64,000 nucleotides of DNA from Anisus vortex (Eukaryota > Mollusca > Gastropoda > Planorbidae), in contig OX421497.1 of assembly GCA_949126835.1 (NCBI GenBank), positions 31,771,742 to 31,835,741 of the forward strand. The letters are read 5' to 3'. Positions 49,901 through 60,468 of this stretch are shown piece after piece (the first letter of the stretch is position 1; the number at the start of each line of letters is the position of its first letter). The position numbers and the translations under genes are program-made. A model generated the notes under the pieces. That model made no database searches and had not been told where the DNA came from. It saw only the letters and a program-made list of their open reading frames with translations.

Positions 49901-52900
49901 TATATGTTAATATTTTACAATGTCACGCCATCTCTAACGTTAATGCAATTATTTGAATAATCGAAATTGTGCGAATGGTATGCCTACCATAAACATATAA
50001 TGCCATTACACACAATCACACGCTAACACACACAAACACTAACACGCACTTACACATATAAAACACGATCTTGTTTCGTTAGCTTGATGTTAAGAAAATA
50101 AACTCCTTTGTAATTACCAAATACTAAAATACGATGGACCGCTTGCTTTAATATTTCTGCTATTTGATAACTTGAAACACCATGTTTTGTTTTGAAATTT
50201 CCGATCGCACCCTGTACACTACACTTCCGGTTCTAGTAATTCGCTTGATTTTCTCAATGGAAAATTAAGATTTAAATCGAAAGTTGTTATCAGAGGAAAT
50301 CTTTAGGCAAGTTTAGGAGTCATTTATGACAACGTTATAGGCCCCTAATGGCTGCGCACGAAAAAAAAAAAAAACTTCTATGAGCTAAAAATAGAGCAAG
50401 ATGTCCATCTTATTATAGTCTTTGTAATAACTTAAAATAACTAATAAAACGCACTCACAAAATATGGTGGCAGGATATACAAAGCTAAAAACACAACAAC
50501 ATTTATACAACATAGTTCAACAATTAATTGTCACAATCTATTTACGGTCTTCCGGTTTTCAGATTGGCCTTATCGTTGCTAGTTGATTCCCATTGGCCTG
50601 ATATTGTTATCTGCATTTCCGAACAGCAGTGGCGTGGGGCTTAAGGCAGACGGAGATCAAATTACCTGCCCCTTAATTCAAAGAACACGTTGTTCTAAGT
50701 TCTTAGGCTATGGGTTTCCTATTGGTTTTATTCCACAAAATTTAATCTTCGTTAAATTCACAACTGTGATTGCTTTGTGAGCAGGACCAGATTGTATGAG
50801 TTGTCATGGGTGTGTGGCTGAATGTGTGCGAATGTGTGTAGGGCCTGGGGGGGGGGGGGGGTAATACTTAAAGCAAAAAAAAAAATTAATAATTTAGGAT
50901 TTAGGAATGATAAACGGTTGACCACCAAGTCCAGATGGACAGTGTCAATGACGTCAAAATCCAGATATAGTAATTTGAGACCTCTGAGACTAAATAAAAC
51001 ACAACAGAGTAACCTAGAACGATGTCCAAATAATCAACTAGATCTATAGAGATTTTGTTAAAAAGTACGTTCCACTTTTAGCCTTAATTAAAACTGGTTA
51101 TTTGTGGGTAAAGAAAAAATGCGATCTAAAAAAAAAAACGAACAGGTGCGTTCTAGATATAAGTTAATGGTGAATGGAAATTTCACCGTTTATAGTCAAT
51201 AAATTCTCGCTGTTCCCAGTAGTATATAGGTCTATATATATATATATACATTTTTTAATGGGATTTTTTTCACGTGAAACATACACTACCCAGAAGACAC
51301 ATATATGAACACAGAAGACATAATTATAATAAGACCACAATATATAATTAAACCCTGAAACGTAAACAGAACAGAATAATGTCAAGATACTGCTATTGTA
51401 ATTTTTTTTAAAAATGTAGGAGTATGCTTGTAAAGCTGGCGAAATCACAAGAGCGCAAATCTAATTGTCTTCCGAGACTATGGTGCCAATGATGATGATG
51501 AATAAAGTCTAATATGAAAAACTTAACAGTAAGAAAAAAACTTTGAAGGAGTATTTGGGGTACTTGAACACCTACGACTACCACTTGACCAGAATACTTT
51601 TTTTTTATGAGAAAGAAAGATAGAGGGAGAGAGAGAGGGGGGGGGGGGAATTGTGAAGGGCGAAGAGAAGAGCTATAAGAAAATATATAAGAAGATATAT
51701 AAGAAGATATATAAGAAGATATATAAGAAGATATATAAGAAGATATATAAGAAGATATATAAGAAGATATATAAGAAGATATATAAGAAGATATATAAGA
51801 AGATATATAAGAAGATATATAAGAAGATATATAAGAAGAGCTATAAGAAGATATATAAGAAGATATATAAGAAGATATATAAGAAGATATATAAGAAGTA
51901 AAAAAAACTAAGATAAAGAGTAGGAGATGGATAGATATATAGGAATGTAGACCGAATGATAAAAATGTAAAGAATGAACGGAGAGAGAAAGGAAGAGATT
52001 GAGTAAGAGAGAAAAAGGGAAAGAGAGTAGGATCAATTGAGAATATGCGTGCGAGTGAGAATAAATGGGAGGGGGGGTGGAGTAAAAGAGCAAGAAAGAA
52101 CGTGAGAGAAAAAATTAGACAAATAAGAAAAACAGTGAAAGAGAGAAATAACGATAAAGAGGCAGACAGACGGAGAGAAAGACAGAGAAGTGTAAGAAGA
52201 AAGTAGATGGTTAACATATTTCAGCAATAAATTAGGAAAATATGCCTAAGCTACATCTGAGTGTGAGCCTTCCAATATCAGTCCAACATACCACAGAACT
52301 GGACTAGCTAGTAAGCAGAATGGATGAATGATTGTTGATATAATTATATATAATCAACACGGTAATTTAACATGATTTTACGTGTCTCTGTGTCTCTCTG
52401 TGTCTCTCCTTGCCCCGGGGTAAAGCTATTTCAGTGACCAGCTCTCACGGATAATACGTAAAAAAATCGATACTGGTTGGTTTAAAATATATTTGTTGAG
52501 CTTCAAACTACACAAAATAAAATATATAAAAAATCAATGATTAGAAATTACTGAAACATATTGCAGGGGAAAATTTAAATCAATACACAAAACCAAACAA
52601 TGTGTGTACAATCAGAACACAGGTGTGTGTGTGCTATTACACATTTAGAAATGGGTCTCTACACGTGAGAGTAGGCGTATTTCCTTTCTAGTACTATTAG
52701 GGCTGATAACTCGAAGATGATTATCAAAGGCACACACTAGAAGCATTAACATATTATACCATTTAGAATTCATACAATAAATTTATCTTTTCTGGGCTAT
52801 ATTTGAGTGTGGACTAAAGTGACCCATTTAAACCAATTCGGTCCATGGTGCTAGTGAGGTAGCTTCTGAGCGTTTTCGTGACATATAAGTGGATTGTGTG

Positions 52901-54488
52901 GCCAGCTCATTGCCCCCCAAAAATGTCAGGCAACCATGAGAACTAGCTCAACATACACACTGGCACTTACAAATAAAAGGCGCATACATAGTCAACACGC
53001 ATACAGCACACACACATACACAAAGAACATCTGTCGAAAGGTGTAAGCATATAAATTTTTGTTATGAAATAATGTGTCTCTCTTGTAACATCTTAAATCA
53101 CACCTCGATACCCGGTACACAAAACACTATAAAAAAAAAGGTTTTCTTTCAGAAGTATTCAAACTTGCTGTCACTGATCCATATATATATAACACAGTGC
53201 GCTGAGTGCCATATACTTCTTGTTGTTCGTCCCTCATTTCCGAGGATGACCACGTCTCCCAGTCACATTGCGGCTTCTTTGGTGGCCTATCAGTCCTATA
53301 TGGGCCCTGAAAGTTAGTTGTTGTTTTATTTTGCAGGTATTGCACACAAATGATGCGGCTGTGGGGTTTGGTAGCACCTTGCAGGTTTGCTTGGTTTTTC
53401 TGTGTGCACGTTTTAGTTCAGCCATTGACGTACGTTTGTAGTGAATATATAATACATAACTTGAAGAATATATAACATATATATATATATATATATAACG
53501 GCTAGTTAAGTGGAACTGGTTTTAGAGATCCTTGTGCAGAGCTTTGATGGCTGGTCGCTATTCATTCTTAGTCTAAAAAAAAACAAAATGTTCTATTAAC
53601 TTCGAATAGGCCCCTGCCCTCCATTGCGCCTTGCATAAACATTAGAATGCATCTCTTAGCCACTGATAAAGACTAATTAAGTATATAAGGGCTATGTTTT
53701 ATTTATTTAATGTGTGTGGTGTAATGCACGTGGAACAGGAATTGAAATGATCCCAATGGATCAGCAAACAAAAATGATTGGATATTTTTAATTTCAAATA
53801 TAGTTTTTTTTCTATAGTGATCAACAAAGGGTCAATGGCTATACTTAATTTTCAGAAAAACCTCTTTGATTATTACGTTATTTAGTTCAGGACATGCAGG
53901 CTGGAAGTAAAATGTAAAGTATCCATTGTGCCAGTTTTTGAGGCCACGGTATACTAGTGGATTGTGTCGCAGTACAATGCCCCGCCGACTTTACTTTACC
54001 CCAACTAAAGGCAGGTAGGCCTACCCATCAGAACTGGGTAAACACATGGACACCTTCTAGACCGGTGAAAAAAATACTTCTTCTATTAGCCAGTCTGCAG
54101 ATATGTTTGCTCTCTTGCAGTCAATGCCAGACAAACATATTTACATGTTTATTTCAGTTGTTCAATACTGCTATATAGTGTGTTGGTAATGGTAGGTTGA
54201 AGGGGGGAGCAGAGTGTATCTGAGGTCGCAAACGTTTACATAAATAAGATATTTGTAATTTTTTAATGTTTGTTTACACCCGTTTGTGGAAGCTTTTTTC
54301 TCCAAGTGAATGTACTTCAATTTAGCACTTAACACTTTATCCAAATAAGCTATTACAATGTCAATATTTTGAGTTCTATTATAGGCCTAATTCTAGTAGA
54401 GTCTATACATTTTCAATTACTTTGTACTCCTATTCTATACTATACGAATGGGCGCAAGTAAAATGAAATACTTACTTGTTTGAGACAT
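43620..54488 (-). CDS. Synaptotagmin-like tandem C2 protein, six exons
   Basis: Exons in order on the - strand: 54488-54476, 49844-49707, 49542-49367, 47018-46878, 44563-44443, 43927-43620. All join in phase with GT..AG introns, 299 codons including the stop, about 298 aa. The first C2 domain (roughly residues 32-150) has RLHTRLKYDF, NDPYIRISLVP, LNPYFNEYFKF and VFHLFDYDKFSRHTSLGEV. The second (roughly 160-290) has GEILISLSYLPTAERLTVV, ADPFVRVSLI, VNPVWNEALAFNVP and VLDHDLIGHGELLGR, and the protein ends WHILRK. This order is that of synaptotagmin/Doc2 proteins, which bind phospholipid, often with calcium, in vesicle traffic. In C2A most loop aspartates are kept (the last is Thr). In C2B the loop-1 Asp before SADPF is missing and the last loop-3 Asp is Glu, so calcium binding may be weakened there (inference). 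No membrane segment is visible, unlike classical synaptotagmins. An unseen N-terminal exon would change that. The paralogue group is not assigned. Confidence 0.85.
44443..44563 (-). CDS. C2 gene exon 5 (start of C2B)
   Basis: 121 bp, acceptor TTTTTCTATAG, donor CTG/GTACAT. Encodes VAGESGEILISLSYLP..ELKLSTAAPSA plus one base. Starts in phase 0. Confidence 0.85.
45126..45690 (+). mobile_element. RTE-like LINE 3' end inside a C2-gene intron
   Basis: The + strand frame encodes RINKARLAFNALRPMWSSS, then LFNTNVKAVLLYGSETWR, then GKRKVGRPRQTWRRS, ending with TAA at 45662-45664. This is the same broad family as 23762-25200 but a different lineage. The tail is (AAGTC/AAGT)n from 45665. It is 5'-truncated at about 45126, and antisense to the host gene. 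Confidence 0.9.
46264..46860. repeat. 46-bp minisatellite, about 13 copies
   Basis: The 46-bp unit is AACTAAAGCTATTATTTTAG then GATGAACTATAGAATGTTAA then ATAATA. Two sub-types alternate irregularly: CTAAAG..TTTTAGGA and CTACAG..TGTTAGGG. It runs to within about 20 bases of exon 4 of the C2 gene. Confidence 0.95.
46878..47018 (-). CDS. C2 gene exon 4 (end of C2A)
   Basis: 141 bp, acceptor TTTTTCTCCCAG. Encodes DKTLVFHLFDYDKFSRH..WCDVQKQHK. The donor AAA/GTTGGT is weak but gives phase 0, as exon 5 requires. It lies between the 46-bp and 15-bp minisatellites. Confidence 0.8.
47090..48754. repeat. 15-bp minisatellite, about 110 copies, in a C2-gene intron
   Basis: Unit GAGTAAGGAATAACY of 15 bp, with three main variants reading CCGAG, CTGAG or CCAAG at the junction. 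Two 16-base units with an extra C (near 47543 and 48173) shift the register. Because 15 is a multiple of three, long open frames (PYSVI, FLTQL or YSLLS repeats) appear on the - strand. They are not genes. Confidence 0.97.
49367..49542 (-). CDS. C2 gene exon 3 (middle of C2A)
   Basis: 176 bp, acceptor TCCTACACAG, donor AAG/GTAAGA. Encodes QDLPPADPVTGTFNDPYIR..FKFPLDFDDLK. The first two bases finish a codon from exon 2. Confidence 0.9.
49707..49844 (-). CDS. C2 gene exon 2 (linker and start of C2A)
   Basis: 138 bp, acceptor TCGTCTGCACAG, donor GAAG/GTGAAT. Encodes AIRPDLYPRKDIVLQQSS.. then GRLHTRLKYDFRTCDFVVH. Confidence 0.85.
51658..51900. repeat. 12-bp minisatellite, about 20 copies
   Basis: Unit AAGAAGATATAT. 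Two units read AAGAAGAGCTAT (near 51668 and 51836). The multiple-of-three period gives spurious KKIY frames on + and SSYI frames on -. Confidence 0.95.
52870..52915 (-). mobile_element. SINE family B, small fragment
   Basis: On the - strand GGCAATGAGCTGGCCACACA then ATCCACTTATATG resembles the 3' body of the SINE at 5481. Confidence 0.45.
53220..53435 (+). repeat. Dispersed repeat, family C
   Basis: TTGTTCGTCCCTCATTTCCG then AGGATGACCACG starts it. CCTATCAGTCCTATATGGGC and GCGGCTGTGGGGTTTGGTAG match 26640-26930. The origin is unknown. Confidence 0.6.
53938..54070 (-). mobile_element. SINE family B, 3' fragment
   Basis: On the - strand AGTTGGGGTAAAGTAAAGTC then GGCGGGGCATTGTACTG and CACAATCCACTAGTATACCG match the SINE body. 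Confidence 0.6.
54476..54488 (-). CDS. C2 gene, proposed first coding exon
   Basis: ATGTCTCAAACAA followed by the strong donor GTAAGTATT encodes MSQT plus one base. Phase 1 fits exon 2 exactly, and an in-frame TGA lies two codons upstream. The start context is not optimal (C at -3). A 13-base exon could be chance, or another exon could lie between. Confidence 0.45.
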
Positions 54489-56794
54489 AGGTCAGTGAAA
54501 AATGGCGAGCAGATGTAAGTTCTCACATTACGGGTATGAAATGGAGACTTTGATCTCGATGTTACCAATAATATAGGATTGGAGATTATTGTTTGTTATC
54601 CGATTTCTTATGAATTGACATTTACAACGAAGCTTTTACTGTGTTCTATTTTTTATTTTATATTCTTCAATGTACTTATATAAACTGCGTCATAGAAAAA
54701 TAAAATTATTTCATTTTCTTATGAAAACAACACTAAATAATTTACTTAACTAAATTATGTCAACCAAATCTTTCAAAATCCAGGTAGGTTATGTTTATCA
54801 GTATACAATTAAACATACAACATTTCAACTGACAGAAAACACTGATTTATGTCAAACTGGTCATCCTCCAACTGTTTGAATTATCCTTTATATTTATAAT
54901 TCAATAATATGAACACACGTAATAACAGATAAAGGTAACTCGTTGATAAAAAAACAAACGACAAATAACGAACGATCACTCTCTCGGCTATAACACGGGC
55001 ATTCACTCCGACTTGTTTCCTTCTCAATGTGTGTCAGCTACTCACATCTAGGTCACCGAAGATGTTTAGTCCACCAGGCTGGGGGGAGGGGGGGGAGCGC
55101 AGGGAAGGAGGGATCAGTAAGGCTTGACACCGGTTGACACCGGTCTAAACCAAAATACAAAGAGATTGATATTTGGAAGACAAATAAAATAGATTGATAT
55201 TTGGAAGAAAATCACAACTTGAATCTGCCCCCCCCCCCCCACACACACACACACATTTAATTTAAAGTAGATCTAATACTAAAGAGCATCAAAGGCTAGA
55301 CTTTAAAAAAAAAAAGTAGGCCTATACCAATATTTATGAAATATCTATTATGTTTTTCTTTACGAGTATATCAACTAGTCAATAAAGCATTTTTTAAAAT
55401 TATAAAATTGATTTTTTGAAACGAATATTTTATTGGATTGCGTTTATGCTAATAAGTAAAATGCTTTATACATATAAAGAAAAAAAAGTATTAGTTATTA
55501 CTAGTGTCAGCCAGTTACGGGATTAAAGAGAGTCTTTAGTATCATCTTTAGTATCAATGGTAGCATGTCTAGTGGGGGCTGAGTGGACGGCCACCCAGGC
55601 GCAAAAGTTTTGATATTCGCCAAAATGTCACGTAAAAATGTATGCACAGAAATTAGCCAGAAAAAAATAAGTTAATGTAATATAAAAAAAAAATTAATTC
55701 CATAAAGCAATATTTCAACAAATGATCCAGTCTTACTCTTAACGTACGTTAGGTTACTAATGAAAGCAAGCTATTACAGTCAAGATAGCCACACATTCCC
55801 CTCACCAAGTTATGCCACTGTAATTGCTATTCTTTAGACTCGGCATTTGTCTTTTTACCTGCATATTTACCTACCTATATACCGACCTATCCATCAAGTT
55901 ATATATCTACGTATTATCTTTCTATCTGATTGTTTGTGCATCTTTTTACCTACCTATCAACCTTACTACTCGCCCACCTACTTAACTACCTACTTAGTTA
56001 ATTATAAACCTATTTATCTCTCTATATATGTATTTGTCTTCTACCTACATGTTTACCTACCTATCAATCCAGTCAATTAGCTCTCTACATACTTATAAAT
56101 CTGTCTGTCTACTTGTCTGTATATATGTTTGTATACCTACCTATAAACCCATCTACTTATCTAACTTTTTACCCTCATACTTCGCTACCTACATATCTAT
56201 ATATCTGTCAAACTGCATAAATTGTTTTCAAACTATTTATCTATTCATCTCTCTAGCTATGAAACTATCCATTCACAAATCTATCAATCGCTCAATCAAT
56301 CAATATAAATGTTTGTGTTTTTTTGTGATAACTTTAATGACATCGAGAATAAAATTAAATATATTCTACTCAAACCAAATAAACTGACAATTGAGTCAAT
56401 AATAAATTATTATCGCTCTAAGACTTTCAAAATTTTCCGCTCATGTAAACGGAATCTAGACTATGTAAAGCAATATTTTAACATTTTAAAAACAACAACA
56501 GTTTTATCTGTTGGAATATTTCCGTTAAAGACAAGATGTGATGCTATTTAGAGAGCGGAAGAAGAAGGGGTAAAAAAAAAAAGAAAACCGAGATGAAAAA
56601 CAACAAGGTCGAAATGCCGCCATTGTTGCTGACGTCATTGGCTTTATAAGGTACGTCTCAGGCCTGGACGATCGATAATGGTGGACTTGTGGAAATAAGA
56701 GAAGAGGGGCGGGGAGATGAAATCTGAAGACTACAGAGGAGGTAAAATGATGAGAGAAGTAGACTCGTACGACAAAAGAGACAAACTGTGTGTC

Positions 56795-56799
<5 letters not shown>
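54489..56799. other. Upstream flank of the C2 gene; degenerate tetranucleotide region
   Basis: No promoter motif can be assigned. A C-run plus CA tract lies at 55228-55256. Positions 55855-56300 are a degenerate CTAC/CTAT-rich tract. An 80-codon open frame at 56309-56551 (+) is AT-rich and has no recognisable domain. Confidence 0.4.
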
Positions 56800-56846
<47 letters not shown>

Positions 56847-56909
56847 CGAGAGAGAAAGAAAGGAAGCTAGTAAAGTAAGCAGGCAGGTGAAAAAGAGATA
56901 GGAAAATTG

Positions 56910-56979
<70 letters not shown>
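56800..56979. repeat. (AG)n and (CT)n microsatellites in inverted arrangement
   Basis: An AG tract (56800-56867, a few interruptions) and a pure CT tract (56914-56979) are separated by about 45 bases. They are complementary and could fold back. Confidence 0.9.
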
Positions 56980-56983
<4 letters not shown>

Positions 56984-57650
56984 TATTTTTCTATCTATTA
57001 AACTTTTTTTCTTTATCAAGTAGTATAGTTATTTTAATTTAAAAAAAAACACACAAGAGAAACGAGACAACTAACCTATATAAAGAATATATAGTTGGAC
57101 CTCTTTTAGTTTATACGAAGTCGTAATAAGTTCTATACATTGAGTGTGATAAATGAAAAACGAATGTAGATACTGACAGTCATAGATAGAGACACACAAA
57201 CAGATGCAGCGATAGAAAACAAATGTAGTCCTATATGTTAGAAAATATGTGACTAATATCATTAGGAATGTACATAGTGAAAAATTTATAAGCGCAGACA
57301 TAAATATAGAATTATAGAATGATAAATAGATTTATAGAATGATAAATTGTTTGATTGAATGATAGATAGAATCTAGCTGGATTAATTATTTGTAGTTGAT
57401 AGATTTAGGACCGGATTAAAATCCCTTAGAGGCCCATAAGCACTTAAAAGATGTTGGTATTTTTTTTTTTTATTCCAGATAAAAACTCAAATAAAACAAA
57501 CAGATAACATTTTAGTTAATGCGATTAAGAAGATACTTACCGTAAGATGAAAACAATAATTTGTTATGTCGACTTTGTATATTGAAAATGTTCTCTCCTA
57601 CTTTTAAATTTAATGTAAGGGCCCTATTTTTTTATCACGATGCTGGTTCA
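56980..57650. other. AT-rich sequence with degenerate GATA-like repeats
   Basis: ATAGAATGATAAATAGAT-like degenerate repeats lie at 57305-57375. No gene is seen. Confidence 0.5.
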
Positions 57651-58010
57651 GCAGCGCTATTATCAAATAATAATAATAATAATATTAGTATAGCGCTGCC
57701 AACAAACGTAATGTAAGCTCAGAGCGCATTTAACATACAACTATGAACACGGATATAATCTATAGGCTAAGAAATATAAAACTAAATGATGATTTAAAAC
57801 TTTACAAACATGGAACAAATCAAAGAAATGAAGCAAAAAATATCCGACCTAACATATAAGTCATTAAAGGTAAGACAGTAGGGGTCTAAAGGTAAATACT
57901 GAAAAAAATGAGTTTTTAAGTTCTTTTTGAAAGTAACAATAGAGCTTGTTCGCCTGAGTTGAATGGGAAGTAGATTCCACACCAGAGCCGTAAGGACCAT
58001 ACGCTTGCTA
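57651..58010 (-). mobile_element. CR1/L2-like LINE 3' end
   Basis: On the - strand VWNLLPIQLRRTSSIVTF and KKNLKTHFFQYL precede a stop. The 3' UTR is the same as that of the copy at 25600-26455 (ACATTACGTTTGTTGGCAGC.., TTTGTAAAGTTTTAAATC). The end is an ATT-rich tail (57664-57690) bounded by a 10-bp inverted repeat, GCAGCGCTAT/ATAGCGCTGC (57651-57660, 57690-57699). Confidence 0.8.
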
Positions 58011-58775
58011 CGGTGACCCTTGCATTGAAACCTCTAAAAGCGTTCTTAGTTTGCTTTATGGTTAGTTAATCCAGCACTGGATAGAAAGCTATATTGATAA
58101 ATGAATAAATTTATGAATTGATAGATACATAGATAGATAGATAGATTGGTTGATTGATTGACAGATAGGTAAATAGAAATGATTAAAGATAAACTTATTC
58201 TTATATTAATAAATTGATAGTTAAAGAAATGATAGATTGATTGTTTAAAAAATAGATAGATTGTTTGAAAAATAGATAGATTGTTAAGTTGTCGATATAG
58301 ATCTTTAAATACATTTCATATGACAACAACTTCCGTGTGTTTGTCCAACCTCCACCTTCTCATCGATTTCAGCTAACCCCCCCCCCCGCCCCTGCAACAA
58401 TGGGGTGCTCTCAGTGGCGTCGCCATGACCTGAGTGTGATAACAATTCTTTTTGTTTTTCCATCTTTTTTTTCGTATTACCCAGAATGGAAACAATGTTT
58501 CGACAACCGTTTTTCTCTACTTTGTTTTTTTTTTCAACTTGCCAAAACAAAGTATAATTTTATTTTATCAGTTCCATTATTAGCGCTAGCAGGATTTCTG
58601 TCGCCCTAGCATTTAGAAAAATCAATACGGCTCAAATCCAACACGGAGATACCAGATATTTAAATTAAGAACTCTTTTAATGTAGTCGTATAAAGAAATA
58701 GACGCTTTCAATGTTATTGTTGTTGTTTTATTTCTTGATCCTAGCCAGCTATTGATCATATCAGATCGAACTTCG
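58011..58775. other. Non-coding sequence
   Basis: Degenerate GATA/GATT repeats (58120-58280) and a C-run (58377-58388). No gene is seen. Confidence 0.5.
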
Positions 58776-58783
58776 GTTGGAAC

Positions 58784-58940
58784 CAGTGGCGTAGGTAGGG
58801 ATTTGGGGGCCCAGGGGGCTTGGCCTCTTTAGGGGCCCCTGCGAAAAAAATAATTTCGGACACTCCTTTGGGGGCCCCCCTTAAGTAGGGGCCCGGGGGG
58901 ACTTTCGAATTTGGACCCCCCTCCCCTATGTACGCCACTG
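58784..58940. mobile_element. 157-bp hAT-type MITE with perfect 8-bp TSD
   Basis: Starts CAGTGGCGTAGG and ends TACGCCACTG. Flanked by GTTGGAAC at 58776-58783 and 58941-58948. The interior is G/C-rich (GGGGGCCC runs) and non-coding. Terminal sequence and duplication length fit hAT. Confidence 0.85.
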
Positions 58941-58948
58941 GTTGGAAC

Positions 58949-60201
58949 CTAGTTTTAAGTATTAATATTAGTTAAAAGTGCAGAATTTTAGCAAGGACTT
59001 TTTTTTTCTTCATTGTCACGAGTTTATCGTAAATGAAATTTGGGAGGAAAATTGTTAAAGTTTGTAATGCATTATTTTTTTTTTAAAGGGAACATAGCAC
59101 TGTAAATCCCTATGATATTTCTACGATGTTTGAAACGATCAATAATGGTCTGATTTGACGTAAGCTGAGCTTAAAGACGAATTGGTTTCAATTAATTGAA
59201 AAGTAAAAGTATGGCGCCCCATCGAGCGGAAGAGTGTTTTTTTTTTTTACTGTCTTTTCCCTCGGTTTTGCAAAGGTAGGTTGAAATGTTAATGTGCCAA
59301 CAAATCTATTTGTACCGCAATGAATCTGAGGAGCCTACCCATTGGCTACCTATTTGTATATTGACAGGGCATGACCTCAAGCAGTCGTAATCGCTTGTTT
59401 TGTTAATCTTATATTATAATATCTTTTATAATACATAATATAAAAAGATAGATATATCTGTATACTTTATAATACAAACACAATGTAAGATTTTTCAATA
59501 ATCACTTCAGGAATCTTGATTAGACACTGATTATAATCCTGAAGATTTCAGAAATAATAGACATCTGGCAAGTGTCATTTTTCATATGGCAGCGAGTACT
59601 TTGACATATTATGTCATGTGCATGTTTTCTTGAGTACATGACAGATGGTTGGGCTACTTGAATACTTGACAGGTGGTGATACTCAAATATAGCCATTACT
59701 TATAAGTAGTAGCATCTGTAAAAATAAAAAGTTTGCAACAACTGCCCTAATATCATAATAGTTATCACCTGGGTGGGTATTACTATGAGCAGCCAGTGCA
59801 GGCTACTGATTTCAGATTATCATATTAAACTGTGTCTATAGTGAAGCTGTTGCGGGGGTCAGTACTAGCTGTCAGTGTATGCCTATGTCAGCACATGTAA
59901 TTTTTGTTGTTTCAAAAGGCGATACTGTCGGTCCGGAATGTCTGATAATAGGATGTCTCTCTACAAGGAATCGATAATTGGAGCTAAACGGGAAATTGGG
60001 GTTTGGTGTTGCGGGTGGGAGGGGGGGGGTTGTCAGGAGACGCCAAGCACGGATGTATACGGAGTGATGGGGATCAGAGAGAGAGAGAGAGAGATAGAGA
60101 GAGTATGATGTACTAGATTACTAGATAGTTTAAACAGATAGAGACAGGCACAGACACACGCAGACAGTTACTAATAGCCACAGACAGTCACAGGCAGACG
60201 C
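58949..60201. other. Non-coding sequence
   Basis: No exon is recognised. A G-run lies at 60020-60029 and a GA tract at 60077-60092. Confidence 0.5.
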
Positions 60202-60342
60202 AGACAGACATAGACATACGCAGACATACGCAGACATACGCAGACATACGCAGACATACGCAGACATACGCAGACATACGCAGACATACGCAGACATACG
60301 CAGACATACGCAGACATACGCAGACATACGCAGACATACGCA
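60202..60342. repeat. 10-bp minisatellite, about 14 copies
   Basis: Unit CAGACATACG, almost perfect, within a longer CAGACA-rich zone (60150-60360). Confidence 0.95.
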
Positions 60343-60468
60343 GACAGATACAGATAGACAGTAATAGTGCAATAGTCAGATAAGTACACAGAAAGGTAGA
60401 TATATAGTCAAATAAATTATAGACAAAGATAAATATTAATGATTTATTGATATTGATTATATATATAT

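Larger units (their letters stand above)
49845..54475 (-). other. Large 5' intron of the C2 gene
   Basis: If exon 1 is right, this 4.6-kb intron holds G-runs (50847-50858, 51637-51650), TA tracts (51234-51248, 53474-53496), a 12-bp minisatellite, one dispersed repeat and two SINE fragments. No other exon is evident. Confidence 0.45.

Noticed and set aside
50455..50500. Possible 26-bp extra exon of the C2 gene (acceptor TTGTGTTTTTAG, donor GTGAGTGCG)
   Set aside because: A 26-bp insert would break the phase between the proposed exon 1 and exon 2, and nothing in its translation supports it.
51408..52217. 269-codon minus-strand frame rich in Ser, Tyr and Ile
   Set aside because: Translation of the 12-bp array plus flanking purine-rich tracts; low complexity.
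56309..56551. 80-codon open frame (FNDIENKIKYILLKPNK..)
   Set aside because: Not low complexity, but no domain, no supported splice sites, and AT-rich sequence next to a degenerate repeat. Kept only as a note.
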